A DNA stretch of 9,049 nt from positions 1-9,049 of the forward strand of contig CAITOG010000341.1 in assembly GCA_903893955.1 (NCBI GenBank), written 5' to 3'. The notes below the pieces were generated by a model. The model searched no databases. It saw only the letters and a list, made by a program, of their open reading frames with translations, and was not told the origin of the DNA. Shown one piece after another: positions 7,627-9,049 of the stretch. The DNA is from an uncultured Actinomycetes bacterium. Lineage in GTDB: Bacteria; Actinomycetota; Acidimicrobiia; Acidimicrobiales; RAAP-2. The position numbers were made by a program, and so were the translations under genes. Position 1 is the first letter of the stretch; each line of letters opens with the position of its first letter.

Positions 7627-7657
7627 TTGGGAACCTCCTCGGACGGTCGGGTAGGAT
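7627..7657 (+). promoter_or_regulatory. Candidate promoter of tRNA-Leu
   Basis: TAGGAT (7652-7657) is a good -10 box 13 nt before the first base of the tRNA. TTGGGA (7627-7632) is a possible -35 (4 of 6 matches to TTGACA), with a rather long 19-nt spacer. Transcription would begin about 6 nt before the mature 5' end. Confidence 0.45.
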
Positions 7658-7670
7658 CACCTGGTTACTC

Positions 7671-7757
7671 GGGCGAGTGGCGGAATAGGCAGACGCGCTG
7701 GATTCAGGTTCCAGTGTCCGAAAGGATGTGCGGGTTCAAGTCCCGCCTCGCCCACCA
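7671..7757 (+). tRNA. tRNA-Leu (anticodon CAG)
   Basis: An 87-nt class II tRNA reading CUG. The acceptor stem GGGCGAG (7671-7677) pairs with CTCGCCC (7747-7753), followed by discriminator A and an encoded CCA (7755-7757). The anticodon stem CTGGA/TCCAG encloses the loop TTCAGGT, giving anticodon CAG at 7705-7707. A long variable arm contains a TCC-GAAA-GGA hairpin, as in leucine tRNAs, and the T-arm GCGGG-TTCAAGT-CCCGC (7730-7746) is perfect. A second CCA follows directly (7758-7760). A leucine tRNA beyond fhaA is also found in M. tuberculosis, so it is part of the conserved neighbourhood. Confidence 0.98.
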
Positions 7758-7791
7758 CCACGACGAATCACGGCAACTCCCCGCCGGACCG

Positions 7792-8250
7792 TCAGACTTC
7801 GACGGCTGCCGCCAGGCGCTCAAGCGTGCCGCTCATCGTCTGTTCGTTGCGTGCTGCTCGGTCCTCCACCCCGGAGAGCTGCTGGCTGAACTCGAGCGTG
7901 GACTCGGGACGGAGATCCTCCGTCCACTCGGTCACTCGGCAGCCAGCCTCCGTGGGCTCGATGCGATAGCCCCAGGTCGAGAAGTGGAAGTCCATCATCG
8001 AGCACTCGAACGTGAACGCTCTGCCGGGCTCTGCCTCGACGACGGTGCCACGGGTCGTCCACCGGTGGTCACCGTTCTGGTTGTGACCGTCGAAAGTGGC
8101 GCCGACCACGGGGCCGTCGGAACCATCGACCCACTCACACGTGTGGCACTCCTCGGACCATTCTCCCATCCTGGTCACGTCGGCTATCGCGGCATAGACC
8201 ACCTCTGGAGGGGCAGCAATGTCACGCGAGATCTCCTGTCGCTCTGGCAT
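7792..8250 (-). CDS. SRPBCC (polyketide cyclase/dehydrase-like) domain protein
   Basis: A 152-residue single-domain protein of the START/Bet v1-like SRPBCC superfamily. It opens EISRDIAAPPEVVYAAIADVTRMGEWSEE, the usual first strand and helix with the Met-x-x-Trp-Ser-x-Glu element. A run of strands follows (about 46-110, including GTVVEAEPGRAFTFEC and WGYRIEPTEAGCRVTEWTE), and a C-terminal helix ends TLERLAAAVEV. Such domains bind hydrophobic ligands in a cavity; ligand and role are unknown. The ATG at 8250 was chosen because the domain begins there; an ATG at 8286 would add only 12 residues and cannot be excluded. The frame stays open to 8649, but that extension is low-complexity Arg-rich sequence antisense to the neighbouring lipoprotein gene and was rejected. 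GGGAG abuts the ATG with no spacing, so initiation is unclear. Confidence 0.8.
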   Translation of the reverse strand: MPERQEISRDIAAPPEVVYAAIADVTRMGEWSEECHTCEWVDGSDGPVVGATFDGHNQNGDHRWTTRGTVVEAEPGRAFTFECSMMDFHFSTWGYRIEPTEAGCRVTEWTEDLRPESTLEFSQQLSGVEDRAARNEQTMSGTLERLAAAVEV

Positions 8251-8373
8251 CTCCCAAGTCCACCATGTCTGAGGACATCCCGCCATCGGACTCGGCCGTG
8301 CTGGAGACGATCCACCTGCTCTGCGACGCAAAGCTCTGTATCTGCCTTTGCCCAAGGAAGATACGGTCTTCGG
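8251..8373. other. Divergent intergenic region, SRPBCC gene / lipoprotein gene
   Basis: These 123 bp should hold the promoters of both divergent genes. On the plus strand TACGGT (8362-8367) sits 6 nt before the GTG. It lies inside a small dyad, GAAGA-TACGG-TCTTC (8357-8371). On the minus strand no well-placed -10 box was found for the SRPBCC gene. Confidence 0.4.
8362..8367 (+). promoter_or_regulatory. Candidate -10 box of the Tat-lipoprotein gene (leaderless)
   Basis: TACGGT ends 6 nt before the GTG at 8374, so the first transcribed base would be the G of the start codon. The nearest Shine-Dalgarno-like GGAAG (8356-8360) is 13 nt away, too far to be convincing. This site supports the GTG as the true start. 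Confidence 0.4.
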
Positions 8374-9049
8374 GTGGCTCGAGGTATCACGCGCCGGAAC
8401 TTGCTCGGGCTTGGTCTCGCACCGATGGCGCTCACTGTCGCAGGCTGTTCGACCCGGACCCCTGCATCGTCCTCTCGGCTGCCGACGGCCCTCGTCTATC
8501 GAGGTCCTGCAAGCGCGGAGGGCTGCCCAGAGGCGATGGCATCGATCCTTCGGAGCGGTCCGCAGCCGTTCCACGTCGTCTACTGCGGTCCCGACGAGGC
8601 AACCCCACTCAGCCGTGACGCACTTGACGGCGCGGCGCTCTACGGGCAACCGGGCGGCGGCGATGACCTTGACGCAGCCTGGCGGGCGATGCGTTCCTTT
8701 GCACCGGTCCTCACCGAGTGGGTCCGCAACGGGGGTCGCTATGTCGGCATCTGCATGGGTGGCTATCTCGCTGGCTCAGATCCGGGCTTCGGACTCTTCG
8801 CCGGGGACAGCGACGAGTACATCGCCGAGCCCGGTGCCGCGGTGCACACGACGGGCGATGCGCTTGTGACCGTGACGTGGCGCGACAAGCCAGCGACCAT
8901 CTACTTCCAGGACGGTCCTGGCTTCACGCTCAAGAAAGGCGCGAAGGCCCAGGTCCTCGCCCGCTACTCGAACGGGGGCATCGCAGCGCTCGTCGCCGAG
9001 TCGGGACAGGGCCGGGTCGGGCTGTGTGGACCGCATCCTGAGGCTCCCC
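8374..9049 (+). CDS. Tat-exported lipoprotein with BPL_N-like (class I amidotransferase-like) domain, 3' end missing
   Basis: This frame is open from the GTG at 8374 to the window edge, giving 225 visible residues. The N-terminus MARGITRRNLLGLGLAPM has a twin-Arg pair (7-8) followed by Asn-Leu-Leu. A hydrophobic stretch and the lipobox TVAGC then predict lipidation at Cys25 after Tat export. The mature part contains PTALVYRGPAS, then YGQPGGGDDLDAAW, WVRNGGRYVGICMGGYLAG and GFGLFAGDSDEY, ending with GLCGPHPEAP at the edge. This order matches BPL_N-type proteins, which share the class I glutamine-amidotransferase fold: Cys127 sits at the nucleophile elbow (GICMGG) and His221-x-Glu223 resembles the HPE element. 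Whether it is catalytic is unknown. No other in-frame ATG, GTG or TTG was found upstream back to 8221, the region read. The downstream gene is not visible. Confidence 0.72.
   Translation, partial: MARGITRRNLLGLGLAPMALTVAGCSTRTPASSSRLPTALVYRGPASAEGCPEAMASILRSGPQPFHVVYCGPDEATPLSRDALDGAALYGQPGGGDDLDAAWRAMRSFAPVLTEWVRNGGRYVGICMGGYLAGSDPGFGLFAGDSDEYIAEPGAAVHTTGDALVTVTWRDKPATIYFQDGPGFTLKKGAKAQVLARYSNGGIAALVAESGQGRVGLCGPHPEAP

Noticed and set aside
7758..7791. Search for a terminator between tRNA-Leu and the convergent SRPBCC gene
   Set aside because: No convincing hairpin or T-run was found in these 34 bases.
8357..8371. Small dyad GAAGA-TACGG-TCTTC just before the lipoprotein GTG, considered as an operator or attenuator
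   Set aside because: A 5-bp stem with a 5-nt loop is too short to support a regulatory claim; it is mentioned only as context for the -10 candidate.
8251..8649. N-terminal extension of the SRPBCC protein by up to 133 residues
   Set aside because: The extra part is Arg/Pro-rich and unlike a domain, and it lies antisense to the Tat-lipoprotein gene whose signal peptide and domain motifs are convincing.
8348..8869. Plus-strand ATG frame of 173 codons at the right end
   Set aside because: It is the wrong frame of the lipoprotein gene; the frame starting at 8374 carries the Tat signal, lipobox and domain motifs.

Overview
The window is a GC-rich chromosomal segment of an actinobacterium. The gene order crgA / trpG-pabA / pknB / pbpA / PP2C phosphatase / fhaB / fhaA / tRNA-Leu is that of the conserved actinobacterial cell-division and cell-wall signalling locus (Mycobacterium tuberculosis Rv0011c to Rv0020c, with a tRNA-Leu beyond). 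Encoded CCA on the tRNA, GTG starts and PASTA kinase plus FHA proteins fit this. Ser/Thr-rich outer tails ending near Val-Pro-Gly or Cys-Pro-Gly, and a gene set smaller than that of mycobacteria, suggest a deep-branching class such as Acidimicrobiia. That placement is inference.

Layout. 1-592 (+): 3' two thirds of a thiolase. 675-1004 (-): CrgA, convergent with the thiolase across a GC-rich hairpin. 1061-1642 (+): class I glutamine amidotransferase subunit TrpG/PabA, divergent from crgA. 7568 down to 1663 (-): a five-gene operon, in transcription order fhaA, fhaB, PP2C phosphatase, pbpA, pknB. 7671-7757 (+): tRNA-Leu(CAG). 7792-8250 (-): small SRPBCC-domain protein. 8374-9049 (+): 5' part of a previously uncalled GTG-start gene for a Tat-type lipoprotein with a BPL_N-like (class I glutamine-amidotransferase-like) domain, running off the window.

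How the operon works together. PknB is a membrane Ser/Thr kinase whose outer PASTA repeats are expected to sense muropeptides or lipid II. The PP2C phosphatase reverses its phosphorylations. FhaA and FhaB are phosphothreonine-reading FHA adaptors of the division and peptidoglycan machinery, and PbpA is the class B transpeptidase output. The junctions are tight: 4-nt overlaps fhaA/fhaB and fhaB/phosphatase, and a 3-nt gap phosphatase/pbpA. Only pknB is separated, by 52 nt with its own possible promoter.

The locus is mostly conventional; I see no mobile element, CRISPR array or clearly new system. The points worth a second look are: (i) the SEDS polymerase gene rodA/ftsW, and pknA, are missing from the operon; (ii) PbpA reads Ser-Cys-Asp where Ser-x-Asn is expected; (iii) a TANNNT box lies 6-10 nt before the start codon of five genes that begin transcription units and of none of the three operon-internal ones, suggesting leaderless transcription; (iv) a divergent inverted repeat lies between crgA and pabA; (v) the Tat-lipobox BPL_N-like protein at the right edge.
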